This document shows positions 11,906 to 22,337 of a DNA stretch of 64,000 nt, in pieces (position 1 is the first letter of the stretch; each line of letters starts with the position of its first letter). Both the position numbers and the translations under genes were made by a program. This DNA comes from Porphyra umbilicalis (lineage: Eukaryota; Rhodophyta; Bangiophyceae; Bangiales; Bangiaceae), in NCBI GenBank assembly GCA_002049455.2, contig KV918779.1:418511-482510 (forward strand). Reading direction: 5' to 3'. Below the pieces are notes generated by a model. The model worked only from the letters and a program-made list of their open reading frames with translations. It did no database searches and was not told where the DNA came from.

Positions 11906-12283
11906 CGGATCCCATAAAGCGGGGACCCGGAATGAAGAGGTGGGCCCCACCCAAGGGGGGGGCAAAGAGTCGTCAGGGACGCGGGGCTCAGCCCGGACTC
12001 GCGCTGTGAGCGCCGTCCCCAACACGTGACGACCCAGACACCTACGGGATTTCCGGCACGCCGGAACGCCGCCCAGCGGTGACCGTCTTATGTGCCCCGA
12101 CTCGGGGCCTCTCTCTCTAGCGCCCGGGCGTTCCCGTGCGATAGACCCCCCGGTGGGGGTGTCCCAAAGCACACCCCCAAGGGGGTGATGGGGGGGTAAC
12201 AGAGGATACGAGTCCCGGGACTTCCCCCGGGGCCTGTCAGAGGCGGTGACACACCTCCCTCGGGCCTGCGAGACGCGGGCCCT

Positions 12284-12296
12284 GAGGTGGGGGATA
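12284..12296 (+). promoter_or_regulatory. Polypurine tract of the chromovirus
   Basis: GAGGTGGGGGATA lies directly before the 3' LTR start (TGTGAGGG). This is the expected position for the primer of plus-strand synthesis. Confidence 0.7.
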
Positions 12297-13085
12297 TGTG
12301 AGGGAAACCCCCTTGACTCGGATGACACGACCCCCCGGCCGGGGCCGGAGAGGGTGGGTCGCGAGTTTCCACGTAGCGCTCCCTGAGGGGGGTGACGTGT
12401 GGCGCCCCCTCGGGGAGGGTGCCCAGGGTGGTCCCCGACCACAATCGTAACACCCCCCCTAGGGGGGTGAGTGAAGGAGCATCGCCTGATCAGGCCTTCC
12501 TGAGGGGCCTGACACAGACGAAAGGGGTGCACGTCCCTTCGATCTGGGCCCCCTGGAGGGGCCGGGAAGCCTTTGGAAGCTTCCCCATCTGGGGCGGAAC
12601 CCGGAGCCGGGATCAGATCTCGGCCAACGAAGATATTCCCCAGGGACTTCCATCTGAGAATTGGAAAATATTGGGTCTAAGTCCCTTGGGATTTAAAGGG
12701 ACTTGCAAGTCCCGACTGACCCAAAACTCTATGGGCCAGATATCTCTGCCAGTGGAAGAGTGTCCTTTGATCCGTGGCAGGGGCCACCAGAGGCCCCTGT
12801 TCCAGGACCGTGGCCCGCTGGGCACCGGTCCCCCTATGACCGTTCTCGTGGGCTGGGTACGTGTGCGCTCTGCTTCTCCTGAGGGTATATGAGTGTGAGT
12901 TCCTGGGTCGGCCTGCTTCAATGAATAAATCAGCGTTGCGTTAGCGTTAGTTCCGGCGTTCTGGTGCGCTTCGCGCCCTGTGATCGAGGCGTTCGTGTTC
13001 TTTCTCCTTTGTGTCGCTCCGCATTATGTGCTGGGTTCTCTGATGGGGTCTTGCCCCGTCGGAATTGAAGGCAGAAACCACTACA
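12297..13085 (+). repeat. 3' LTR of the chromovirus
   Basis: Begins TGTGAGGG, ends ACTACA, and matches the 5' LTR throughout. The right target duplication CGACT follows at 13086-13090. Confidence 0.93.
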
Positions 13086-13090
13086 CGACT

Positions 13091-13448
13091 GCGGTTCCCT
13101 CCACTACCCCACGACTTTCTTGAAGCGCATCACGGGTTCATGGCTGACGCCCAACTCCCTTGACCATGTCGACGCTGTCTGTGCCGCCCCAGTCGAGCCA
13201 GGCCGCCACCGTGCCCAGCGCTGGCCCCTCTGCCCAGTACGCTGGCGGCCTTTCTCATACACAAGAATCAGACTGGCGGTCGGGCGACGGTTTCCGGTGG
13301 GGGCCAGTGCCTATGATGAAGAAGGGGAGTTCTGTCTCTGCGTACTTCGTCATCGAGTTCAAGGACCCACGGGGAGTGATGGTCGTGTTAAATAGATGAG
13401 CCCGCTCTCGGACCTAACGCGGTTGAACTCCAATGGTGCACGCCAGAG
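13091..13448. other. Right flank of the chromovirus insertion
   Basis: No intact gene. The minus strand holds short protein-like runs in different phases (for example ELPFFIIGTGPHRKPSPD, DSVDMVKGVG and HEPVMRFKKVVG), which may belong with the fragment at 2310-2506 across the insertion. They are broken by stops. Confidence 0.3.
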
Positions 13449-13665
13449 GGAGGCGCCGAGAAGCGACGGGGGGGTGCGGGGGAGGCGCCGAGAGGCAAGG
13501 CTGGGAGCGGGGGTGGAGCAGACAGGCAAGGCCGCGAGCGGGAAAGACGCCGAAAAGCGTGGCGGGGAGTGGGGGAGGCGCCGAAGAGCAAGGCAGGGAG
13601 CGGGGGAGGCGCCCAAGAGCAAGGCGGGGAGCGGGGGTGACTCAGAAGAGGAAGGCAGGGTGCTG
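13449..13665. repeat. 31-bp minisatellite, about 7 copies
   Basis: Tandem degenerate units of 31 bp, with consensus close to GGAGGCGCCGAAGAGCAAGG followed by CAGGGAGCGGG. The middle units are best conserved. Open frames across it are a by-product of the repeat. Confidence 0.8.
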
Positions 13666-13839
13666 GGGACCCGAAGAAAGGAACGACCGGGACCAGCGCG
13701 AGGGTGTTGCTGGACAGCCACGAATGGGTGGACGATTACGCGTACCGTCGATAAATACGAGAGCAGCAGCCAAAGACAAGCCTGCAGAGTGACATCCATG
13801 CACCTGTTTTCCGCTGCGTGCAAGCCTCGCTGGCGGCAG

Positions 13840-13915
13840 GTGAAAAATTCGATTTAAAATCGATCATTGGTTGTGACTGAAGCCCAATTTATCGATTTAG
13901 CCCAGCCAACCGATT
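13840..13915. other. AT-rich block right of the chromovirus
   Basis: A short AT-rich stretch with ATCGAT words and a small inverted repeat (TCGATTTAAAATCGA). It resembles part of 2125-2276 in inverted orientation. Confidence 0.3.
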
Positions 13916-14736
13916 GCCCACCCCTACCGTCAGCACCGCACCAGCCACCCTCGCTCGCCCACGGCCGCCGCCGCCACCCCACCCACCGCATTCCGCGCTG
14001 CCCCCGTCGCCGTCGGCTACGCCCCTCCCGGCTGCCGCCGCCCTCGCGGCTGTCGGTCGTCGTCGGCCGCGCCGCCCCCGGACCGGCGGCCCTCCCGTCG
14101 CCACCGATGTCGGCCGCCGCCGTTCCCTCTCCCGCTGCCGTCCGCAGCCGCCACCCCTGCCGTCCTCACCGCCGCCGCCGCCAGCCGCTGCCCGCCCCTC
14201 CCCCGCGTCCCCCGCCACCGTTGGCCGCCACCGCCGGTGTCCGCGGTGGCCGGCCCCGCTGACCCTGCCGCAGCCGCCGCCATCGGCCTCCCCCGCCGCC
14301 CCTGCCAACGCCGCCTGCTGCCGCCACCCTTCCCGCCGCCGACATCCCCGCCCCCGCCGCTATCGGCCGCCGGCGCCGCCCCAACCCGCGCCGCCGTCTG
14401 CCGCTGGCCCCCCCACTGCCTCGCCCCCACCGCCGCGCCCGCCGTCGCTGCCTCCCCTGCCGCCGCCGACCGCCGCCGCCACCGCCCCCGCCGACCACGG
14501 CTTCGGCCGACTGCCGTCCCCGCCCCCGCCACAGTCCCCACCGTTGGCGACCGCCGTCCCCGCCGTCGCCACCCCCGCCGCAGCCTTAGCCGTCGCCGAC
14601 CGCCGCCTCCCCCGTCCCGACTGTCGCCGCTCGCCCCCCCCGCCGCCGCCTCCGACCGTCGCCCCCGCCGTCGCCGCTTCCCCCGCCGCCGCAGACCGCT
14701 GACACCACCACCCCTGCCTACCGTCGGCCCCGTTGA
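13916..14736. repeat. GCC-rich low-complexity tract
   Basis: About 820 bp of imperfect GCC/CCG triplets. All frames on both strands are wide open and give Pro/Ala/Arg or Gly/Arg strings, so I do not call a gene. It stops abruptly where copia integrase sequence starts. Confidence 0.7.
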
Positions 14737-17217
14737 CCGCCTCCCCCGCCTCCGCCCTCGTCCAACGGCGTCGCCGAGCGATACAACCGTGTCGTCGTCG
14801 AGCTCACGGTTGCGGCGCTGGCCGGCTGTGAGCTGGACCTCAAGTTCTGGGGGGAGGCGGCCGTCACTATCAACTACCTCGGCAACCGCGTTGTCGGACG
14901 CGGCCGCACCGCTACGCCCTATGAGATGCTCTACGGGACCCGCCCGGACGTGTCGCACCTCCTTCCCTTTGGTTGCCGCGCCTGGGTCCACGTCCCAGAC
15001 GAGCTGCGCAAGAAGATGCAGCCGCGTGCCATTCAGGGGACTTTCGTTGGGTATGGCATCGACCAGCGCGGCTACCGCGTGCTGGTCGGCAACCGCATCG
15101 AGACCAGCCGGGACGTGCGATTTGACGAACCGCGGGTGCTTGGGTCGGGCGCCCTGCCGTCCACCACCTCGGTCACCCCCGCGGACGACACCATCTCCCC
15201 AGGCGTTCATTTCCCCGACGATCTGGACGCGGTCCCCCCGCGCACCGGCGCGCCTTCCCCCTCGGTGACCGCGCCCGCGCCTCCGCCGGGGCCGTCGCCC
15301 CCGGGCGCCGCCACACCGCTCGCGCCCCTCAGCTCGGTGGATGACGCGGTGGCGGCCGCCCTCCACCTTGTCAGCGGTGCCTCGGCCGCCCTTGACGGCG
15401 GCGCCGCGTCGGTTCCCGACGGCTGCGCCGCGGGGGAGGATGCGGGCGAGAGCACCTCCGACTCCTCTTCCTCGGAGCCCTCGGACACGGACACGGTGGC
15501 GACGGGCTCAGGCGGCTCAGGCGCGGACTTGCCAGCGGCCGGGGCCCGCGACTCTGTTGGTGGGCCTGGCCCTGTGGCTGGGTCTCGGCACCCGGCCCGC
15601 CTGCTCCGCCCCGATCCACGGCCCGCGCAGGCCCGGGTTGCCTGGGCGCTCGCCGCCCACGGCGGGCGGTCGCGGGACAAGATGCGGATTGACCAAGCGC
15701 GCCGGGAGCCCGACTGGCCCGAGTTCGATGCGGCGGTCCAGCGTGAGGTCAACTCGCTCTGGGCGCATGGCACCTGGTACCTGACGGACCTCCCTGCCGG
15801 GAAGACGGTGACGGACACCGACATCCTCTGCGAGCGCAAGCGTGGCCCCGACGGGGAGCTAGCCAGCCACAAGGGCCGCTTCGTCGGGCGCGGGGATAAG
15901 CAGACGTTTATGGTCGACTACACCGACGTCTGGGCACCGGTCGCTCGCTACACCACGCTCCGGGCGCTGCTCGCGCACTGCGCCGTGGGCGGGCTGCATG
16001 TGTACCAGCTTGACATCGAAACGGCTTTCCTCAACGGTGAGGTGGACGAAGAAATCTACATCCGCCAGCCCCGTGGCTACGAGCGCGGGGACCCCTCGAA
16101 GGTGTGTCGGCTGGTGAAGGCCCTATACGGACTCAAGCAGGCGGCGCGTGCCTGGCACAAGAAATTGGACAGCATGCTGGGGGCTGCCGGCTTCACCCCG
16201 TGCAGTGCAGACCTGTGCCTGTACAAGGGCGAGCGCAACGGGAAGACGGTGCACATCCTCATCTACGTCGATGACCTCCTCATCGTGGGCGAGACCGACG
16301 CGGCAGCGGTGTCCGCCAAGACCGCCATCATGACCGCGTTCAAGGCGCGTGAGATGGGGGAGCCTACCTTTTTCCTCGGGCTCCACATCGAGCGGGACGC
16401 GGCGCGCGGGACCATCAAAGTGGGCCAGCGACAGTACGTACACACCCTCCTTGAGCGTTTTGGGCTTGACCAGGCCAACCCGGTGCAGCTGCCTATGAGT
16501 GCTGGCACGAGACTGACCAAGGACGGAGCACCCCTGTCGGAGGAGCTGCACCAGACCTACCAGGAGTTGGTCGGGGCCCTGCTGTACCTGGCGACGGCGA
16601 CACGCCCGGACATCTCCTTCGCTGTCGGCCAGCTGTCCCGGCATGTGGCGAGCCCAACTACGGAGCACCTCGCTGCGGCCAAGCGGGTGCTGCGGTACCT
16701 GAAAGGCACCAGCACCCTGGCGCTAACGTACGGGACAGCAACGGGCCTAATCGGCTACAGCGACGCGGACTACGCGGCAGACACGGAGACGCGGCGGTCG
16801 ACAACGGGATACCTGTTCAACATGCACGGGGCGGCGATCAGCTGGACCAGCAAACGCCAGGCCTCGGTCTCCCTGTCGACCACTGAGGCCGAGTACATGG
16901 CCGGGGCGATGGCGTCGCGGGAGGCGGTGTGGCTCCGCCGGCTACTCAGCGACCTGACCGGGAACGAGGAACCGGTCGCAATGCGCGTGGACAACCAGAG
17001 CGCGCTGGCGCTCATGCACAACGACGTATCATCGCAGCGGACCAAGCATATCGACGTGGCCTTCCACTTTGTGCGGGAGAACGTGGCCGCCAAGGTGATT
17101 GACGCGACGTACGTCCCAACGGGGGACATGGTCGCGGACATGCTGACCAAGGCGCTCCCCACTGCAGCCTTCACCGCGTGTCGCGAGGCGGCTGGGCTGA
17201 CGGAGCTCACCCTCTAG
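14737..17217 (+). pseudogene. pol: Ty1/copia pol fragment: integrase end, RT, RNase H
   Basis: The frame opens at 14737 after a TGA. Integrase similarity starts immediately, inside the domain: SNGVAERYNR carries the third catalytic acidic residue (about 14761-14790). The usual copia GKxPYExLYG-like segment follows (TATPYEMLYGTRPDVSHLLPFG). Next come an acidic/Pro-rich linker, reverse transcriptase (IYVDDLLIVG, YVDD at 16264-16275) and RNase H (SDADYAADTETRRSTTGY near 16760; STTEAEYMAGA near 16880; KHIDVAFHFVREN near 17045), ending at TAG 17215-17217. gag, protease and the integrase N-terminus are missing, so this is a 5'-truncated copy. What remains is uninterrupted, which suggests recent truncation or that the missing part was replaced by the GCC tract. 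The first ATG (14926) is unlikely to be a real start. Confidence 0.93.
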
Positions 17218-17229
17218 ACGGTCGTGCCC

Positions 17230-17238
17230 GCAGGGGAG
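17230..17238 (+). promoter_or_regulatory. Polypurine tract of the truncated copia element
   Basis: A GCAGGGGAG stretch lies directly before TGTTG at 17239, 13 bases after the pol stop. This is the expected plus-strand primer site. Confidence 0.6.
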
Positions 17239-17782
17239 TGTTGTGGACACGGGGGGGGAGCAACTACTAAGTACGCCCCCCCCGTGCTCGCGGCACCCGC
17301 CAAGTCCCGGCGGGTGGGTGTCGCCATCGGGAAGGGGGGGTGCGCCCACCCAACGCGGGGTGACCCACCCGGTGCGGCGCCGCACGGCCGGCGGGGGCCG
17401 TCAGGGGAGGCTCCACCGGGACGGTGGGCGTCACCCACGACGGGAGCCGCCGGGGGGGTGGGGCGGCGAGGCGGAGCAACTCAACCACAGACGGCGCCAA
17501 TGCGTGGAGGGTGCTAGGCGTGGGGGGAGCCCAGCCTGGACGAGGCCCCTGGGCAGGAGAGGACAGCAGCCGGGCGGTGCTGCGGGCGGGGGAGCCCTGA
17601 GGGCGGGTGCCTGAGGGAGCGGGCAAGACCGAGAGGGTATAAGAGGGCGGGCGCTGGGGGCTAGCCCCGGCGCCCGGATGGACAAGAAGCGTTGGACCTC
17701 TATACTGCACTTTGCCACGGTGTGATAGACGGCACGCTCGCGCACCCTGACTGCGCGCGCGTGGGACTTTGCTCTCACAACA
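17239..17782 (+). repeat. 3' LTR of the truncated copia element
   Basis: Begins TGTTGTGG and ends CTCACAACA, giving inverted TGTTG/CAACA ends as in copia LTRs (544 bp). A TATAAG box lies near 17638. The 5' LTR is absent, so the right end rests on the terminal motif and on position alone. Confidence 0.6.
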
Positions 17783-20740
17783 CGACGGGTCGCGCCGTTG
17801 CGTCAACGCATGGCGCGTGTGGTTGTGCAGCCGCATCCCCGCCGCCCGCACTGCGGTTCCGGCTACAGTCGTGCTGGCCTGTCGCAGCGACGGGGTTGTT
17901 TGCGTGTCGCTGCGGCGGGCGGTTCTGGTCGCCATCCCGCCCCCCCCTCGCTTCTGGTGCGCCGCTCTTGTCGGTCTGGGCGGGGCGTGGAACGCTCCTC
18001 TTCGCCGGCCGGCCGGCCGATGGGGGTGGGGGCACTATCTACGGCGCGGGAGCGGTTGGCGGCCTCCCGTTGTGACGGTGCGGGTCGGGAGCTGCGGGCG
18101 CGGCGCGCGCAGGGCTTGCCCGGGGAGTCGGCTGTCGGAGGGCCGCACCCGAGCGGGTGGGGAGGGGGTGTGCGTGCTACAATGGCGGCGGCGGCAGCGC
18201 GGGGGTGGGTGTCCACGCGGCGCGACCGACCAGCGGCGGTGGCGGCAGCGTCGACGCCCCACACGCGCCACGCCGTGGGGGGTGGCGTGGGGTCACGCGG
18301 GCGCGCTCGCCGGGTCGCCGCGCCCCCGGCCGTGCGGGTGGTCTCGCCGACACCCCTTGCCGACTTGCTGCACGGCGGCGGAGCTGCGGCAGCCGCTCAC
18401 TGGGCCGACGCGACGCGGCGCGGCGCGGCCGCCGCGCGTGCAGCGCAGAGCGTAACGTCCGGTTGCCCGCCTGCGTTCCCCGGGGGGCGCTCGACGAGCA
18501 CCGGCGGTTGGCGCCGCTCGGGGCGGTGGCGCCAAGCGGGCGGGGCAGGGACGCCCGCCGCGCCGCGGGCATTCTTTGGCGGTGCTGCCGGGGGGGGGGG
18601 GGGGGGGGGGGGGGAGGGGGAGGTGGGGCGGTGCTGCCGAGCGGCGCGCTGTTCACCCTGGGCTTGGCAGCATCGTTGGGGCGGACCGCCGTGCGCCAGC
18701 GCACCAGCGCACTGCCCCTTGCGTCAAAAGGTTTTTACTGCCGGTTTGGCTGCCAGTGACGAAAGCACAATGAAAACTTCGCACGCAGCGAGCGTGTAGT
18801 GGCTGTTTTTCAGCCCATTCGCTCAGGCGCACCTCGCTGTGGCACCACACGACGCATCCCCATCGCTTCGCACCACTTCGACCTCCCCCCACCCGCCACC
18901 GCCGTCGTGCCCAACACCCAAGCAACCGCGGGCGGACGGCGACCCGTTGGCCCTCTTCCTCAACCAGGCGCCCCCATCCCCATTGCCGTTGCGGCCGTCC
19001 CCCCCCCCCCCGTCCACGGTGCTCTTCGTCCCGTCTATCCTCCTCGGCCCCCCGTCACGGCGCTTCTCTTCAATGGCCCCGCCGCAGGCGTTTGCGTGTG
19101 GCTCGCGGTGAATCTCACTTTGCGCTCCCTGCACTCATAGTGTCTGTGCGACGCGGCCACTCTTCGCCTCCCGCTGGCCTCCGCGTTGCTCCCTCGCTTG
19201 GCGCTGCTCTCGGAGCTCCCCAGAGGGGCAAGGGCACCGGCGGCACCAGAGGCGGGTGCAACTCCCACTGGGAGCCCCGCCTTGCCCCGCCGTCGGCCGT
19301 CAAAGCGGGGGCGCTTGCCGACTTGATGGTTGGGTTGGACGAGGCGGCTACGCGGTGTCGGTGCGTGTGCGCCTGGACCGTTTCTCCTGCCCCTCGCGCG
19401 CGACGTGCATCACTGCTGTGATGCCGCGCGGCGTGACCCCGCTTGCCGACACCGTTGGCGTCTGTGGGCCCTCTTGGTGACCGCGGTGGGCAGCACCGGC
19501 GCCACGGTTGTCGCGGGGCGGGACACGCGGTCGTCACTGGGCATGGCCGTCGCCCCGGTCGTCGGTGTCGGGTCGGGGCTCGCCGCCTGGGGCGTGCCCC
19601 CCTCCCGGGATGAAAAATCCCCCGCCGGGGACGGCGGCGCCCACCTCCACCCCGCTGCCGCCTCCATGACCGAAGCCGGCTGTGGCGGTGCTGTCGTCAC
19701 GGGCGGTGGTGGCGCCGCGGACGGGCAGTCCCCGTCTCTGCGGCCACGGCGGCGGCGCCGACGGGCTCCCCCCGTGTCTGCCCGCCTCGAGCCCCCACCG
19801 CTACACCACTAGACGAGACGTGGGGGGGAAGAGGCGGCGGTAGACGATATTCCCTTCCCCTCCCAACGTGCAACGGTTGAATGCAATGCGATGCGACGGA
19901 GACGTGTCGGTACCGTCGCTCGGATCGCGGCGCGGAGGGGGGACAGTCGCACGGCGGGGGGACGGATGGGGGGGCGCCGCGGCCGCGCGGCCGCCCGTCG
20001 ACGTCTTCTCTGCGCCGTGTCGCATCTTGCGCGTGGGGCCTCCCCCTCGTGCTCAACGGCCGGCGTCGGCGCCCGTCACGCCGAGCTGCCCCAGTCACCG
20101 TTACGGGAGTTTGCTCCTTGGACGTGGCGGAGCGGGCAGTGTCGTCGGGGTGGGCAACCAACGTCCTCGTCGGCAGCGCGCCCGGCGGGTGCGTTTGGGA
20201 CGGGCCGTCGTCGGCCCGTCTTTGACGGCGGGGGGGTGGCTCCTGTGGTCGTGGCGGACCGGGGGTGCCCACCAGTCCGCTCGCGGCGGTTGGCCAGGGG
20301 GCAGGCGAGGGGGATGGGGCTGCTCAGGGGTGGCCTCCGTTGCTGGGCGAGTGGAGGATGGGGGGGGGCAAGTGGCGATGGGGTGGCCGTGACCGCCGAC
20401 GCTGTCGGCAGTGCAAACCCCTCATCTTTGGTGGGCGGCTTGCGCGGGCGGCGGCGTCGTTACTGCCACGGCGGGTGTTGGGCGCGTCGGAGGTCGGTGA
20501 GGCGTTTTTCTTTTCGGGCGTCTGCGCGCGGCCGAGGCTGCTCGTCACGCTCTGCGGGTCTTTCCTGTGTGTGGGGACGGGGTGATGGTGGGGCGAGCGG
20601 TAACGCGGGGCTCCTCGGCGGGAAGAGGCGGTGCGGCGAGAACGGGCGGGCGCGTGTTGGTGGCGGCGGAGGTGCCGCTGGGTCGGACACCATTGGACGT
20701 TGTGTCTGTCGTTCCTGTTTGGCATTGTCATTGAGAGTTT
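17783..20740. other. GC-rich region, no supportable gene
   Basis: Long open frames exist in several phases on both strands, but all translate to Arg/Gly/Pro/Ala-biased strings without motifs, as expected from GC-rich DNA with few stop codons. I call no gene. A 25-G run at 18590-18614 is listed separately. Confidence 0.55.
18579..18638. repeat. 25-base G-run between two GCGGTGCTGCCG copies
   Basis: An uninterrupted run of 25 G (18590-18614) is followed by more G-rich sequence. The 12-mer GCGGTGCTGCCG occurs at 18579-18590 and again at 18627-18638. The run length may be unreliable in the assembly. Confidence 0.75.
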
Positions 20741-20746
20741 CTATTG

Positions 20747-21690
20747 TCACTGTACAGTACAAGCAGGTATGCCCCAACGAATAAAGGAAAACGCAAAAAG
20801 AAAGCAAAAAAAGAATGGCAAAGAGTGGGTACTCTCAGTGAAGCTCGTCACAGACGTGACCACCCCGAGGCGTTCCCCCCAGTCGCCACGCAAACAAATG
20901 GCGGTCGCGTGCGGGTCCGCGCTCCGCACCAGACTCTCGCCCGTCACGCAGTGCTCCGCCGCCGCCGCCGGCACGATCGCCTGCAGCGCCGCGCGCTGTA
21001 GCGCGTCGTACACGCGCGCCACGTAGTCGACCAGCCGGTCTGCCGTGTCGGTGACCGTCCAGTCGCGGGCGCCGACAAAGATGTCTGCGTCTGACGGCCG
21101 TGGGGCGACCGCCTGCGGCCGGGGCGCGGCGGTCGCGCCCGCCGCCGGTACGGCGGGTGGCGCGGGCAAGGCGGCGGGCGTCGTGGCGCCACACCCCGCG
21201 TCCGCTAACAGAGGGGGATGGGAGGCGGCGGTCGTCGCCGTCGAGATCGAGGACGGTAGCGCAAACGGGGGCGGAGGCGTGGCGCGCCCGCCGCCTCCCG
21301 CCGAGGGCGGCGGGTCAGTGGCAGGTGGGATTGTCTGCCGCGACGCTGCCTGGTTGCGCAACTCGTCCGCCTTGTCGCCGCCATGCTCAATGACCGCCTT
21401 CCGGGTCGCGCCCTTGAAATCCCCCAGCCGGTCACCCCCCGCGCCCGACGCCGCTTCGCAGGCCTCGCCATCACCCGCCGAGTCGCCGACCGCTTCCGCA
21501 CCACCCTCTGGCTCTGTCCTGCCGTAGTCGGGCACCGTCGCGACGCTGCCGAGCTCCTCCTTCAGCGCAGCAACCGACTCAAACGGTGCACGGCCGCTCA
21601 AAGTCGCTCCGCCTGCGCCAGCGAGAGTTCGTCCTCCACATTGCCGACTATCACCAGCACCTGCCGCGCCGCGGCAAGGTCCGTCGGGTA
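20747..21690 (-). CDS. Hypothetical protein, C-terminal part (uncertain)
   Basis: A minus-strand frame that looks protein-like at both ends: FESVAALKEELGSVATVPDYG near 21570 and TDTADRLVDYVARVYDALQRAALQAI near 21000-20950. The middle is an Ala/Pro/Gly-rich linker (about 21300-21090). The last 20 residues are Phe-rich, come from an A/T-rich stretch on the plus strand and may be read past the true end. It begins where the frame of 21598-22319 stops, in another phase. The two may be exons or frameshifted parts of one gene. No family is recognised. Confidence 0.4.
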
Positions 21691-22319
21691 GGAAACACAT
21701 CGGAATACCGCCGCCGCCCCGCCGGGCACGCCATCGGCTAGCCAAGCCACCACGTCGACGGTGGCGCCGAGGACACCTCTGACCATGGGGGCAAGGCACG
21801 CCCCGATCTTGACGGCGGACTTGGCCAGCGCCACCTTGCGCTCGCGCTCCTTGTCAACGATGTACTGCTCAATGTTGTTGACCTGCTCGATGGCCGCGCG
21901 CAACTGCTGGCCCACGCAGTCGCCGTCTTTCCTCACGTCGGCCAGGCAACGGTGGATGCCGAGCACCTCGGCATACAAGGTGGTGTGTAGTTCCATGGCC
22001 ATGCCGGCCACGGAGATGTGCAGCTGCTCCACAAGCCCATTGTCCGCAGCGCGGCGCACGAGCGAGGCGACAACGGCCCGATCGCACGGCGTGAGCACCC
22101 CAATCACCGGCTGGCACACGCGTCTACACCAGACGACGCCCCGCGCCGCGGTTTTCGCCGCCACTCGACGCCGAAGACGCCGACGCGGGCAGCAAACAGT
22201 AGCACGCAGCGGGCCAGCACGTGCCACCGCACATCCCGGTCGTCGGGCGGCGTCAGCGCCGCCTCCAGAGCGCCCGCCGACAGGGTGGCGGGCGCGGCTA
22301 CAAAGTTGTCATAGGCCGC
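21598..22319 (-). CDS. Hypothetical protein in two overlapping phases
   Basis: The first phase (22319-22104) reads AYDNFVAAPATLSAGALEAA then VRWHVLARCVLLFAARVGVFG before becoming unlikely near 22150. The second (about 22150-21598) continues with VIGVLTPCDRAVVASLVRRA, then a helical, probably coiled segment (VGQQLRAAIEQVNNIEQYIV), a hydrophobic stretch (GATVDVVAWLADGVPGGAAA) and VEDELSLAQAERL before a stop. Composition is like a real cellular protein and unlike the shadow frames. The phase switch near 22150 implies an intron or a frameshift. It lies just downstream of the ankyrin gene on the same strand, separated by two stops, so it could once have been part of a longer product. Function unknown. 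Confidence 0.45.
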
Positions 22320-22337
22320 TTAGAGGGCGAACAGCGC

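Larger units (their letters stand above)
2507..13085 (+). mobile_element. Full-length Ty3/gypsy chromovirus (degenerate)
   Basis: A 10.58-kb element bounded by LTRs of 790 and 789 bp and by the CGACT target duplication. Order: 5' LTR, primer-binding region, gag, pol (protease, RT, RNase H, integrase, chromodomain), a 2.66-kb extra region with a coding sequence on the opposite strand, polypurine tract, 3' LTR. The two LTRs differ at roughly 40 positions by eye, so the insertion is not recent. gag and pol carry several in-frame stops but keep their frames, so the copy cannot make full proteins yet is little scrambled. The chromodomain after the integrase puts it in the chromovirus branch of Ty3/gypsy. 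Confidence 0.95.

Noticed and set aside
11699-12532. 277-codon minus-strand frame crossing the 3' LTR boundary
   Set aside because: Only the part below ATG 11905 is protein-like and belongs to the antisense gene. The rest translates LTR sequence.
14017-15366. 449-codon minus-strand Gly/Arg frame
   Set aside because: It is the reverse of the GCC-rich tract and of copia pol; low complexity with no motif.
17769-20784. Several plus-strand frames of 200-330 codons
   Set aside because: All are Arg/Gly/Pro/Ala strings in overlapping phases on both strands, typical of stop-poor GC-rich DNA. No conserved motif and no consistent start.
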